Shown here: positions 7,420 to 15,796 of the stretch, in pieces
Numbering within the stretch: the first letter of the stretch is position 1
How the letters are laid out: each line of letters opens with the position of its first letter
Assembly (NCBI GenBank): GCA_013151645.1
Contig: JAADHU010000067.1
Coordinates: forward strand, 1-38,299
Origin: Gammaproteobacteria bacterium
Lineage (GTDB): Bacteria > Pseudomonadota > Gammaproteobacteria > Steroidobacterales > Woeseiaceae
DNA length: 38,299 nt
Direction of reading: 5' to 3'
Program-made: the position numbers and the translations under genes
The notes under the pieces: model-generated
What the model was told of the DNA's origin: nothing
The model's input: only the letters and a program-made list of their open reading frames with translations
The model's database searches: none

Positions 7420-8319
7420 ATGATGCGCCGCCGCCTACCCCCTTTCGCCGCCCTCCGTGCATTTGAAGCGGCCGGACGTCACAACAATTTCAAGAAGGCC
7501 GCTGAAGACATCGACTTGTCGGCATCGGCCGTCAGTCACCAGGTTCGTTCCCTTGAGGAGTATCTGGGCGTTCAGCTCTTCAATCGAGAAGGTGGCAAGC
7601 CCAAACTGACGAGTGCAGGCGCCATCTACCTTGAAAGCATTCAATCGATCCTGGACAAGCTTGAGGCCGCGACGAAGAATATCAGCGAGCGAAACAACCG
7701 CCAGTCGTTGGTGGTCAATCTCTTTCATTCTCTGGCTTCCTGCTGGCTGATTCCGCACTTGCCGATGTTTCAAAAAGAACACCCGGACGTCGATATCAAA
7801 CTATTGAGCACTTATGAACCGATTGAGTTTACCTCCGGCGATGTTGACCTGGCCATTCGATATGGCGAGGGAAACTGGAGCGGATTGAAGAGCGACTTGC
7901 TGTTCCAGGATGAATTGAGCCTGGTCTGTAGTCCGGAAATTGCGGCCAGACTTCCGCCCCTTGAACGGGTGGCTGAGATTCGTGAATTCACGCAAATTCG
8001 CTGCAGCCTGGACCCATCGGAATGGCAAGACTGGTTTCAGCGAGTGCACGTTGAAATTCCGGAATTTAAAAACACTCTGGAACTGGACAGCCGGGCTCTG
8101 GCACTGGAGGCTGCGGCAAAAGGACTCGGCATCGCTATCGGTCGCATACCGTACGTCATTGACGATCTTGATTCCGGCCGACTCTGTGATCCCTACTCAC
8201 TAAACCTCAGTTGCAAGCAGGGTTATTACCTTGTGTATCCCGAGCATCACTCAAACCATGCCAACGTTGCCTGTTTCAGGGAGTGGTTACTCGATGAGAG
8301 CAATGCCGCTCGACACTGA
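7420..8319 (+). CDS. LysR-family transcriptional regulator, GcvA-like
   Basis: This is a DNA-binding activator or repressor of about 300 residues. The N-terminal winged helix-turn-helix starts RRRLPPFAALRAFEAAG, a pattern typical of the GcvA subgroup, and includes LSASAVSHQVRSLE. A substrate-binding-like effector domain follows from about residue 95. I used the tandem ATGs at 7420/7423; the frame extends to 7345, but that stretch lacks the family's N-terminal pattern. The gene is convergent with the dimethylglycine-dehydrogenase-like gene that ends at 8363, and it is the nearest regulator to the methyl-transfer cluster. It is therefore a reasonable candidate to control that cluster, with glycine or a methylated glycine as effector. 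That link is inference from location and subfamily. Confidence 0.85.
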   Translation: MMRRRLPPFAALRAFEAAGRHNNFKKAAEDIDLSASAVSHQVRSLEEYLGVQLFNREGGKPKLTSAGAIYLESIQSILDKLEAATKNISERNNRQSLVVNLFHSLASCWLIPHLPMFQKEHPDVDIKLLSTYEPIEFTSGDVDLAIRYGEGNWSGLKSDLLFQDELSLVCSPEIAARLPPLERVAEIREFTQIRCSLDPSEWQDWFQRVHVEIPEFKNTLELDSRALALEAAAKGLGIAIGRIPYVIDDLDSGRLCDPYSLNLSCKQGYYLVYPEHHSNHANVACFREWLLDESNAARH

Positions 8320-8362
8320 GCCAAGCGCTATTCCTCACACCAGGCCACCGCTTTTCCCCGAC

Positions 8363-10783
8363 TCAACCTCGTAACGTTGTTCCGTCTGGATCGAATAGAC
8401 ACGTCTCCTGGACGATCGCGCCACAACTCTCCCCCATTACATTTATCTCTACGCGCGTTCCTGCCACAAGAAATTCCGGCTTGAGATAGGCCAGGGCAAC
8501 GGATGTCGCGTAGGTGTGTGAGTATCCGCCAGACGTAACCACGCCAACGACTTCATCGTTGTTCAGCACCGGTTCGTTACCAATAGGGTCTGCATCGCGT
8601 GCGTCAACTTTTAGCGTGGCAATTTCCCATTTGTGTGGCTCGTCCCGCCTGCACTCCAGAGCATCTTTGCCGATAAAGTTCTTATCCCAATTGATGAAAC
8701 CATCAAGATGCGCTTCAAACGGATCCGTATCGGCGGTAAGTTCCAGCCCCCAACGAGGGTAGCTCTTCTCGAGCCGAAGGCTGTCGAGCGCCCGCGACGC
8801 CACCATCGCGAGGCCATGGTCCTGACCGTTCTTCCAGATTTCACTGAATAGTTTTTCCTGCTGCTGAATCGGGAAATGGATCTCATAACCAAGATCGCCG
8901 GTGAAGCTCACGCGCATGACTTTGGCCGGGACGCCAGCCACTTCGATCTCTTTTACCCGGAAAAAAGGGAAACTTTCGGTCGAAAGATCTTCCTGGGTTA
9001 ACGTTTGCAAGAGATTACGTGAATTTGGTCCGGCCAGGCCGTAGACCCCGAAGTCGGTCGCAACGGAACGATAACGAACATCGAAATCACCCTTGTGATC
9101 ATCAAACCAGCGCATATGCATACGCTCTGCCCCGAAAGCACCAATGAGGTAAAAGGTGGTGTCATTCAGCTTCGCCGCCGTATAGTCACCGATGATGCCA
9201 CCGCGCTCGTTGAGCATGGGTACGAGACCCATTCGACCCACCATTCCCGGAATACGGCCACAAAAAACGTGATTCAGAAAGGCCTCCGCATCGGGACCTT
9301 CGACCAGTAACTTGCCGTAGATGGAGAGATCCAGCAGGCCGACCCTTTCTCGCAGGGTTTTGCATTCATTGCCGACGTGCGCAAACCAGTTCGTCCGCCG
9401 AAAAGAATTGACGTCTTCTGCCTTGACGCCTTGCGGAGCAAACCACAACGGGCGCTCGTAGCCGTAGGTAAAACCCATGACGGCACCCATCCCGAGATAA
9501 TTCTCATACATCGGCGTAGTCGCCAACGGTCGGCCCGCCGGGCGCTCTTCACCGGGATAGTGGATGGCGAAACGGTTTGCGTAGTTCTCCGTCACCTTTG
9601 CGTACGTGTATTCTTTTGTCGCAAAAGTTCCGAACCGCGCGTTGTCCATCACCGACAGGTCGCTGCCAGGATCACCTTCTACAATCCAGTCCGCAATCGC
9701 TCTCCCGATACCACCACCCTGACTGAAGCCGGCCATAATGCCAACCGCCAGGAACATACCACGCTGCCCTGGCACCGGCCCCAGCAGCGGCAGCCCGTCA
9801 GGCGAGAAAACCATCGGACCATTAACGATCCGCTTCAATCCCGCATTCGCAAAAGCGGGCATACGCTCCATCGCCGTTTCGAGATTTGGCATCATGCGCT
9901 CGACATCGTCAGCCAACAGCTCCATGCCGAAATCTTCCGGTGTGCCGTCCACCGCCCAGGGTCGCCCATCACGTTCGTAGGTTCCAACCAGCAATCCGCG
10001 CACTTCCTGGCGCATGTAAAACCCCTTGTCGTAATCGCGCGTCAGCGGCATTTCACTCGCAAGATTCAGCAGTTCAGGTACGTCTTCAGTAACAATGTAC
10101 TGGTGCTCCATCGGCAAGAGCGGTAAATCCAGACCGGAAAGCGCACCGATTTCACGTGCCCAGAGTCCGCCGCAATTCACGACGAATTCCGCCTGAATGT
10201 CTCCTTTGAGGGTGCGGACATCCCAGTTTCCGTCTGCGCGCTGTTGCAGGCCGGTCACCGCGGTCTGTCGGTAGATCTTCGCCCCTCCCTGTCGAGCGCC
10301 GATTGCTAACGCGTGAGGAACGCCCGCTGGATCGACGTGTCCGTCCAGTGGATCGTACATCCCCCCGTAAAGACCTTCCGTATTCACCAGTGGATTGAGT
10401 TTCCGGATATCCTCAAGACCCAACATCTCGAAATCAAACCCCATGTAACGACCACGGGCATGCTGAATCTTGAGTTCATCGAGTCGATCTTTGCTCGACG
10501 CCAAATAGACGCCACCCACTTCGTGAATACCGCAGGATTGCCCGGTTTCCTCTTCGAGTCTCTTGTACAGGTCCTGACTATAGGCTTGTAGTTTCGCGAT
10601 ATTGGGATTGCCATGCGCACGATGCATGGAGGCCGCAGCGTGCCAGGTTGATCCCGCAGTCAATTCACTACGTTCAATCAATACCACATCTTTCCAGCCT
10701 TTTTTGGTCAGGTGATACAGCACTGAACAGCCGATGATTCCGCCACCGATGACGACGACACGTGCCTGATTAAGCATAGACAT
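8363..10783 (-). CDS. Dimethylglycine/sarcosine dehydrogenase-type flavoprotein with GcvT half
   Basis: The 806-residue protein is a fusion. An N-terminal FAD-dependent amine oxidase domain has the dinucleotide motif GGGIIG at residues 13-18. It is followed by STWHAA at 45-50, where the histidine is the covalent FAD attachment site in dimethylglycine and sarcosine dehydrogenases. The C-terminal half (about 430-806) is a GcvT-like aminomethyltransferase domain that in this family passes the released one-carbon unit to tetrahydrofolate. The expected reaction is oxidative demethylation of dimethylglycine to sarcosine, or of sarcosine to glycine, giving methylene-THF. It lies 33 bp downstream of the MttB-family gene, which fits a role just after betaine demethylation. 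The choice between the two substrates cannot be made from sequence here. Confidence 0.85.
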   Translation of the reverse strand: MSMLNQARVVVIGGGIIGCSVLYHLTKKGWKDVVLIERSELTAGSTWHAAASMHRAHGNPNIAKLQAYSQDLYKRLEEETGQSCGIHEVGGVYLASSKDRLDELKIQHARGRYMGFDFEMLGLEDIRKLNPLVNTEGLYGGMYDPLDGHVDPAGVPHALAIGARQGGAKIYRQTAVTGLQQRADGNWDVRTLKGDIQAEFVVNCGGLWAREIGALSGLDLPLLPMEHQYIVTEDVPELLNLASEMPLTRDYDKGFYMRQEVRGLLVGTYERDGRPWAVDGTPEDFGMELLADDVERMMPNLETAMERMPAFANAGLKRIVNGPMVFSPDGLPLLGPVPGQRGMFLAVGIMAGFSQGGGIGRAIADWIVEGDPGSDLSVMDNARFGTFATKEYTYAKVTENYANRFAIHYPGEERPAGRPLATTPMYENYLGMGAVMGFTYGYERPLWFAPQGVKAEDVNSFRRTNWFAHVGNECKTLRERVGLLDLSIYGKLLVEGPDAEAFLNHVFCGRIPGMVGRMGLVPMLNERGGIIGDYTAAKLNDTTFYLIGAFGAERMHMRWFDDHKGDFDVRYRSVATDFGVYGLAGPNSRNLLQTLTQEDLSTESFPFFRVKEIEVAGVPAKVMRVSFTGDLGYEIHFPIQQQEKLFSEIWKNGQDHGLAMVASRALDSLRLEKSYPRWGLELTADTDPFEAHLDGFINWDKNFIGKDALECRRDEPHKWEIATLKVDARDADPIGNEPVLNNDEVVGVVTSGGYSHTYATSVALAYLKPEFLVAGTRVEINVMGESCGAIVQETCLFDPDGTTLRG

Positions 10784-10816
10784 TTCGGATTGAGTCCTTT
10801 CCTGCGCCGCATCGAA

Positions 10817-12328
10817 TCAATCGACGCGGGCGTAATCTTCTTTTCTCTTGTTGACGAAGGCTTCGAGTTCCTCATCAATTGCCGGGTCGAGCGGCGGTGC
10901 TTCATATTCGGTCAGCAACCTCTTCCACATTTCGTTGGCTCTTTGTGCCGCATCTTTTGCACCGGCGTCGCGCCAGTTTTCGAAATTGCTCCAGTCCGAA
11001 ACCAGTGGCCGATAGAAGGCATTTTCGTACCGCTCCATCGTGTGCTGGGTACCGAAAAAATGACCACCCGGACCCACTTCGCGAATGGCATCGAGCCCGA
11101 TTTCTTCCTCGCTCACGTTAATGGGGTCCATCCAGCTGGCCAGCATCTGCAGCATTTCCGCATCCAGAATCAACTTCTCGAAGGAACCGACCAATCCGCC
11201 TTCGAGCCAGCCCGCACCCTGGTAAATGATGCTGACCTGAGCGGTTACGGCGCTCCAGAGACTCATCTGGGATTCATAGGCGGCCTGTGCGTCCGGAACA
11301 CACGACGTACACCCATTCGACGAACGCCAGGGAAGATTGTAGCGGCGCGCCAGCTGACCAGTCGCTGCGGCGCCTTTCGCAAACTCCGGTGAGCCGAAGA
11401 CGGGGGAACCAGACCGCATATCCACGGCCGAAGTAAACGATCCGTACACGTAGGGACAGCCCGCTCGGATCGCTTGCACGAATGCACACCCGGCAAGCGT
11501 TTCTGCATTCTGCAGAGTGAGTGCTCCGGAAATTGAAGCAGGCGTCATGGCACCTGCGAGCGTAAAGGGGGTAATGCAAATGACCTGGCCAACTTTCGCC
11601 AACTCGATAACACCCTGAGCGATTTCGCCGTCAAGAATAAGCGGCGTGTTCGTATTGGTATTGCAGTAGTAGACAGGGTTTTCTGCCAGCCCATCCGCAT
11701 CTTTATTGTGCAGAATTTTTGCGAACTCCACTGCATCGCGTGCCCGATCCCGACCAATAAAGTTGGGCTTCCACGGTTTATCGAGATAACGCGCACAAGC
11801 AAGCGAGACATCAAGATGGCGCGTAAGCGGAGGCAGATCCGTTGGCTCGACTGACGGTCCGCCTTGCACGTGCAGAATGTTCAGCTTCTGCACCAGCTTG
11901 ATGAACTTCACGGTGTCGTCATAACATCCGGCCCGACGTCCCTGGTCAAGATCGCCGGCGAACGGTGGACCCGCGACGGCGGCAAAAAGCATGTGTCCCT
12001 TACCCCCTTTCATCACCTTACCCGGATCCCGGCCATGCAACTCGAAAGTAGACGGCGCTTTACTGATCAGTTCCAGCAATCCGTCGCGATCAAGCCGCAC
12101 TCGCCCGGTCTGCTCATCGACATCGAATCCTGCTCGCTTGAAGTATCCTCGAGCTTCGGCGTCCTGAATCTCGATCCCGATGTCTTCCAGAATGGTCAGT
12201 GACGAGTTGTGAATCAACTCGAGTTGTTCTTCCGACAGAACTTCAAACGGTTCGTAGGGATTGATCACCTGCCTGAACGGTGCCTGTTCGACCTTTGTTG
12301 ATCGTACCCGTCTCGCACGTCTTGCCAT
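10817..12328 (-). CDS. MttB-family (trimethylamine methyltransferase-like) methyltransferase, non-pyrrolysine
   Basis: This is a member of the COG5598/MttB superfamily, which transfers a methyl group from a quaternary or tertiary amine to a cognate corrinoid protein. The open frame of about 503 residues has no in-frame amber codon, so it lacks the pyrrolysine of archaeal trimethylamine methyltransferases and belongs with enzymes such as glycine betaine methyltransferase MtgB and its carnitine or proline-betaine relatives. Recognisable segments are SLTILEDIGIEI near the N-terminus, the central YYCNTNTNTPL and SSNGCTSCVPDAQA, and the C-terminal GPGGHFFGTQHTM. I chose ATG 12328, preceded by GAGGAAG at good distance; a TTG two codons upstream also exists. 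The dehydrogenase next door suggests glycine betaine as substrate, but that is inference. Confidence 0.85.
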   Translation of the reverse strand: MARRARRVRSTKVEQAPFRQVINPYEPFEVLSEEQLELIHNSSLTILEDIGIEIQDAEARGYFKRAGFDVDEQTGRVRLDRDGLLELISKAPSTFELHGRDPGKVMKGGKGHMLFAAVAGPPFAGDLDQGRRAGCYDDTVKFIKLVQKLNILHVQGGPSVEPTDLPPLTRHLDVSLACARYLDKPWKPNFIGRDRARDAVEFAKILHNKDADGLAENPVYYCNTNTNTPLILDGEIAQGVIELAKVGQVICITPFTLAGAMTPASISGALTLQNAETLAGCAFVQAIRAGCPYVYGSFTSAVDMRSGSPVFGSPEFAKGAAATGQLARRYNLPWRSSNGCTSCVPDAQAAYESQMSLWSAVTAQVSIIYQGAGWLEGGLVGSFEKLILDAEMLQMLASWMDPINVSEEEIGLDAIREVGPGGHFFGTQHTMERYENAFYRPLVSDWSNFENWRDAGAKDAAQRANEMWKRLLTEYEAPPLDPAIDEELEAFVNKRKEDYARVD

Positions 12329-12334
12329 TTTCAA

Positions 12335-12499
12335 ACTTCCTCTAAACTAAACCGCAGCAACCGATTCGCATTGTCCACAGGGCAATCACCTCGCCGCTCG
12401 CCGCACCAATGACGGCCACTCCATGGACGAGTACTCCGCGCGTGCCCGAGGCTATGAGAATATTTTTGCAGTTTGCTATTCATTGAACCGTTAATGACA
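12335..12499 (-). other. 165-bp intra-operon gap upstream of the MttB-family gene
   Basis: This is the largest non-coding gap inside the catabolic run. I see no convincing ORF, no sigma-70 promoter with both boxes, no T-tailed terminator and no cobalamin riboswitch. The part nearest the MttB gene contains the strong Shine-Dalgarno GAGGAAG; the rest is G/C-rich with short self-complementary patches such as TTGYCC around 12377-12390. It may allow separate expression of the two most distal genes. Confidence 0.4.
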
Positions 12500-13402
12500 T
12501 TAGATGTTTCGTCGCCGACGACTACGCCGACCGCGACCCGGTTCTTCCCCCTCCGCAGCAGGTTCCCGGTATTTTCTGATCCAGTTAGCACAGTGAGGAT
12601 CATTTCCCATCATCACGTTGGCACCCAGAACCGCTTGCATGACCTCTGCATGCAGCGGACTGGTGATCGCCGATGTCATTCCGGCTGCAATCGCCATAGT
12701 TAGAAATGCACTGTTAATTCCATTTCGATTCGGCAAACCGAAACTCACGTTTGATGCGCCGCAGGTTGTATTGACCTTAAGTTCCTCGCGCAAACGACGT
12801 ACCAGGTGCATTACCTGTTTACCGGAGGAGTTGATCGCGCCGATGGGCATAACCAGAGGATCAACGACTACATCGCAACGGGGAATGCCATAGTCGGCGG
12901 CCCTTTCGACAATCTTCTTCGCGACCTCGAAGCGAACATCAGGGTCCTCCGAAATGCCTGTTTCATCGTTTGAGATGGCGACGACGGCCGCCCCATGCTG
13001 CGCCACCAGTGGCAACACCTGCTCAAGCCGCTCCTCTTCTCCGGTTACCGAATTCACTAACGCCTTGCCTTCGTAGACCGACAAACCTGCTTCCAGGGCG
13101 GCCACGATTGACGAATCAATCGACAACGGCACATCAGTGGCCGCCTGAACGACCCGGATCGCTTCTGCCAGGATCGCCGGCTCATCAGCCAGCGGTATGC
13201 CTGCATTTACATCAAGCATCTGTGCACCGGCGGCAACCTGTGCGAGCGCGTCTGACTCCACACGACTGTAGTCGCCTTGCTTCATCTCTTCGGCAAGAAT
13301 TTTCCGGCCCGTAGGGTTTATTCGCTCACCGATGATGACGAAGGGCAAGTCATAGCCAATGCGAACTTCCTTGCTGGCGGAACTGATCAGGGTCACGGTC
13401 AT
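12500..13402 (-). CDS. Methyltetrahydrofolate:corrinoid methyltransferase (pterin-binding, DHPS-like)
   Basis: The 300-residue pterin-binding TIM barrel is of the type found in MeTr/AcsE, MtgA and the folate domain of MetH. It should transfer the methyl group from the methylated corrinoid protein to tetrahydrofolate. Signatures are GERINPTGRK (residues 25-34), DVNAG (64-68), IDSS (95-98), DPLVMPIG (181-188) and CGASNVSFGLPNR (214-226), which match the methyltransferase branch rather than dihydropteroate synthase. The last dozen residues form an arginine-rich tail ending RRSRRRRNI. The ATG overlaps the stop of the upstream MetF-like gene by 4 bases (ATGA), so translation is probably coupled. 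Confidence 0.88.
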   Translation of the reverse strand: MTVTLISSASKEVRIGYDLPFVIIGERINPTGRKILAEEMKQGDYSRVESDALAQVAAGAQMLDVNAGIPLADEPAILAEAIRVVQAATDVPLSIDSSIVAALEAGLSVYEGKALVNSVTGEEERLEQVLPLVAQHGAAVVAISNDETGISEDPDVRFEVAKKIVERAADYGIPRCDVVVDPLVMPIGAINSSGKQVMHLVRRLREELKVNTTCGASNVSFGLPNRNGINSAFLTMAIAAGMTSAITSPLHAEVMQAVLGANVMMGNDPHCANWIRKYREPAAEGEEPGRGRRSRRRRNI

Positions 13403-14448
13403 AGTTTCTTCTCCGGCGTGTTAGCGGCGCCAATTACCTTGCTTGTCTTGTCTACACAATTTAGGACGGTGCTCGCATTCTCCGGGACACGATCTCCCAG
13501 TACGCCGGAGCATTCAACGATTTCCGCCACTCGCTGTTCCTGACGAAATGCCATGACGTGCACGCCATGTACACCTTCAATTTCCCGAAGCATCGAAATC
13601 ATATCGATACATATCCTGATGCCTTCCTGTTCCTGGTCGTCCGCCGACTTCAGCCGCCGTATGATGTCATTCGGAATATGGACCCCGGGAACGTTGCTAC
13701 GAATCCACTCCGCTGATCGAGCCGATTTGAGTGGCCCAACTCCGGCCAGAAAAAATACTTTCTCGTGTGAACCGGCCTCTCGAACTGCCCTCATGTATTC
13801 TTTGAATAATTCAATATCGAAGCAGTACTGCGTCTGTACGAATTGCGCGCCAGCGGCGATCTTCTTCGCAAGCCGGAGGGGTCGATAATCGAGTGGTGGC
13901 GCAAACGGGTTTACCGCGGCGCCAAGAAAAATACGTGGTGGACTCGTGATTTTTCGACCACTGAGAAACTGTTCGTCATCGCGCATGCCACGCAACATAG
14001 TCAATGTGGACAAACTATCGAGATCGAAAACCGGCTTTGCTTCAGGGTGATCGCCTGACTCCACGCAATCACCCGTCAGACAGAGGATATTCGAAACTCC
14101 CATCGCGGATGCACCGAGAACATCGCCCTGGATAGCGATACGATTTCGGTCACGACACGATACTTGCATCACCATCGAGTAGCCGCGCCGCGTTAGCAAA
14201 GCGCACATTCCAACGCTGGACATATGACAGTTCGCACCGGAGCCGTCCGTCGCATTGAGAGCGTCCACGTAACCATCGAACAACGCTGCTCTCTCGTATA
14301 CGTCGGCCGGATCCGCTGAGTCGGGCGGAGAAATCTCTGCTGTTACCGCAAAGTGTCCATCCCGGAGCACGCGCTCAAGCCTGCCCGACGAAAAGGACTC
14401 GCTATGAATTTTCAAAACTGCCGCTCGCCGTTGGGCCTTGCTGTGCAA
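13399..14448 (-). CDS. Methylenetetrahydrofolate reductase (MetF-like)
   Basis: The flavin-dependent TIM-barrel enzyme interconverts methyl- and methylene-THF. In this operon the useful direction would be oxidation of methyl-THF made by the methyltransferase pair. Family features include VTAEISPPDSADP near the N-terminus, DALNATDGSGANCHMSS, the folate/flavin region LCLTGDC, and AQFVQTQYCFD. The paired Cys-rich MTHFR C-terminal-type gene lies immediately upstream and overlaps, as is usual for this subtype, which differs from the E. coli enzyme. The start is uncertain: the frame opens at a TTG at 14448, preceded by AGAAGG, and another TTG at 14415 would reduce the overlap to 14 bases. Confidence 0.85.
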   Translation of the reverse strand: MHSKAQRRAAVLKIHSESFSSGRLERVLRDGHFAVTAEISPPDSADPADVYERAALFDGYVDALNATDGSGANCHMSSVGMCALLTRRGYSMVMQVSCRDRNRIAIQGDVLGASAMGVSNILCLTGDCVESGDHPEAKPVFDLDSLSTLTMLRGMRDDEQFLSGRKITSPPRIFLGAAVNPFAPPLDYRPLRLAKKIAAGAQFVQTQYCFDIELFKEYMRAVREAGSHEKVFFLAGVGPLKSARSAEWIRSNVPGVHIPNDIIRRLKSADDQEQEGIRICIDMISMLREIEGVHGVHVMAFRQEQRVAEIVECSGVLGDRVPENASTVLNCVDKTSKVIGAANTPEKKL

Positions 14449-14890
14449 CCTTCTGCCGAATGTCCCGCAACCAGGCGGATGAACCTCTCAAGCGGTCGTC
14501 AACCGGCGGCTGTACAACTTGTATCGGGTATTCACCCTTATGCATGCGTTTGTTGCCTTCCCAGGCAAGTACCCACACGCAAGTCATGTCGGCGTTTACT
14601 TCGCACATTCCGTTGGCACGCACACCACCGCAGGGCCCGTTTCGAATGGACTTCGGGCAATTCATAGGACACGACAGTCCCGTGAATGACATGATGCATT
14701 GCCCACAGCTTTGGGAATCGAACAGGAAGCCTTTCGTCACTTTTTCTACTTTAACGAAGGGTTTATCCAGGCGCTCATAGCCAACTCGTTTCATTAGTGG
14801 ATGTGCCATCTTTAAAACGACTTCAATGCCTTGGTAAATCACACTCAACCAACGTGCATTGCGTACGGACCACGATCGCATCGGATACAC
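14402..14890 (-). CDS. Methylene-THF reductase C-terminal domain-type Cys-rich protein
   Basis: The 162-residue protein matches the zinc/iron-sulfur-like domain often encoded beside or fused to MetF in corrinoid methyl-transfer and acetogenic gene clusters (MTHFR_C family). The core is a cysteine cluster at about residues 62-97: CGQC, then SCPMNC, PCGG and MCEV, enough ligands for metal or cluster binding. It is thought to serve electron transfer or complex assembly with the reductase; the exact role is not settled. I used the GTG at 14890, which lies two bases after the upstream stop and is preceded by GGGAG. An ATG at the fourth codon is an alternative. It overlaps the downstream MetF-like frame. 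Confidence 0.83.
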   Translation of the reverse strand: MYPMRSWSVRNARWLSVIYQGIEVVLKMAHPLMKRVGYERLDKPFVKVEKVTKGFLFDSQSCGQCIMSFTGLSCPMNCPKSIRNGPCGGVRANGMCEVNADMTCVWVLAWEGNKRMHKGEYPIQVVQPPVDDRLRGSSAWLRDIRQKVAQQGPTASGSFENS

Positions 14891-14892
14891 GG

Positions 14893-15198
14893 TTAGACGC
14901 TCCCTGAGCCGTGATTGCGGATCAGACTCAGCAATTGGTCATCTGAAAAATCGGCTTCTATACGGCAGGCCTCACGTTCTGCGATCTCCTGCAGATCAGC
15001 ATCTGAATCGGCCGTCGACGATTCCCGCCGCCATTCCTCCAGGTAGGCGTTGCTGCTGCCTTTCCCGGCTCTCATGGCCGCGCGATCGATCGCTTTCTGA
15101 AATCGAGAACTCAGCAGCACTTTCTTGCGCGTGCGACCTCTTTGCACGATCACTTGAGAGGGAATATCACGCCAATAGATGAGTGTTTTCTTGACCAT
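14893..15198 (-). CDS. Small conserved protein of the 'virulence factor' family (PF13769-like)
   Basis: The 101-residue protein begins MVKKTLIYWRDIPSQVIVQ and includes RKKVLLSSRFQKAIDRAAMR, the hallmark of a small family historically labelled 'virulence factor'. The label reflects an old annotation and says nothing about pathogenicity here. I recall members recurring next to DUF1638, MTHFR and MttB genes in Proteobacteria, so a role in folate/corrinoid methyl transfer is more likely. I chose ATG 15198; the frame is open further upstream, but that part overlaps the DUF1638 gene and looks non-coding. The start overlaps the DUF1638 gene by 32 bases, suggesting translational coupling. Confidence 0.75.
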   Translation of the reverse strand: MVKKTLIYWRDIPSQVIVQRGRTRKKVLLSSRFQKAIDRAAMRAGKGSSNAYLEEWRRESSTADSDADLQEIAEREACRIEADFSDDQLLSLIRNHGSGSV

Positions 15199-15796
15199 TT
15201 CCCTGCCCCTCCATCTGTATCCGGAGATTCGACTCCAGTGCCCCGTATCCGCAATGAATATGCTCGAATTCAAGCGCCAGATAATCTGCCGCATCTTTCG
15301 CCGCCTTGAGAAGCGCTTCATTCTTCGTTTGCGAGAGGAATACCAGGCGTCGGTAGTTGCCGAAATATGCATCCCGAAGTTCCGGATGTGTGTCGATTTT
15401 TAGCGGCCTGATCACCAGGCGCTGGAAATGATTTGCCAGGAAATCGGTGAGATAAAATGTGCCGGGCTCGGCGGCATTCAGCGCTGAAAAACGATCGCCA
15501 CCGGCAAAAAAATGGTAACAATGCTCGCCCGGCAAGCGTTCGATACCCTCCTCCTCCAGTACCCGGTCGATGCCACCAGCGGTTCCACAATCGCCATAGG
15601 CGACGAAAATCTCCTCATATCGTTCTCTGTTCTGGCGGATTTTCGCGCGCAGACGATCGGCTATCAGCGCCGGTCGAAGGTGCAACCGTGCATCGATACA
15701 TTGCATGTGCAGGTGATGCCAGCCATTCGAACGCTTCAGTGCATCGATCTCTTTCGCCAGCGCCCCACATGCGATAACCAGCACAGGCTTATGCAC
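15167..15796 (-). CDS. DUF1638 family protein
   Basis: The protein of about 209 residues belongs to the DUF1638 family, a conserved partner of corrinoid-dependent methyltransferase operons whose biochemical function is not known to me. Characteristic parts are the N-terminal LVIACGALAKEI, FVAYGDCGTAGGID in the middle and GEHCYHFFAGG. Conserved Cys and His residues in these segments could bind a metal or the corrinoid. I chose the GTG at 15796, which overlaps the corrinoid-protein stop by 8 bases and starts just before the conserved LVIACG strand. The longer frame to 15940 lies within the corrinoid gene and is unlikely to be translated. Confidence 0.78.
   Translation of the reverse strand: MHKPVLVIACGALAKEIDALKRSNGWHHLHMQCIDARLHLRPALIADRLRAKIRQNRERYEEIFVAYGDCGTAGGIDRVLEEEGIERLPGEHCYHFFAGGDRFSALNAAEPGTFYLTDFLANHFQRLVIRPLKIDTHPELRDAYFGNYRRLVFLSQTKNEALLKAAKDAADYLALEFEHIHCGYGALESNLRIQMEGQGNGQENTHLLA

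Noticed and set aside
10817-12328. Pyrrolysine-containing trimethylamine methyltransferase
   Set aside because: The MttB-family frame is continuous with no in-frame TAG, so it belongs to the non-pyrrolysine branch.
12335-12499. Cobalamin riboswitch in the corrinoid cluster
   Set aside because: The region is too short, and no B12-box-like sequence was recognised here or upstream of the first catabolic gene.
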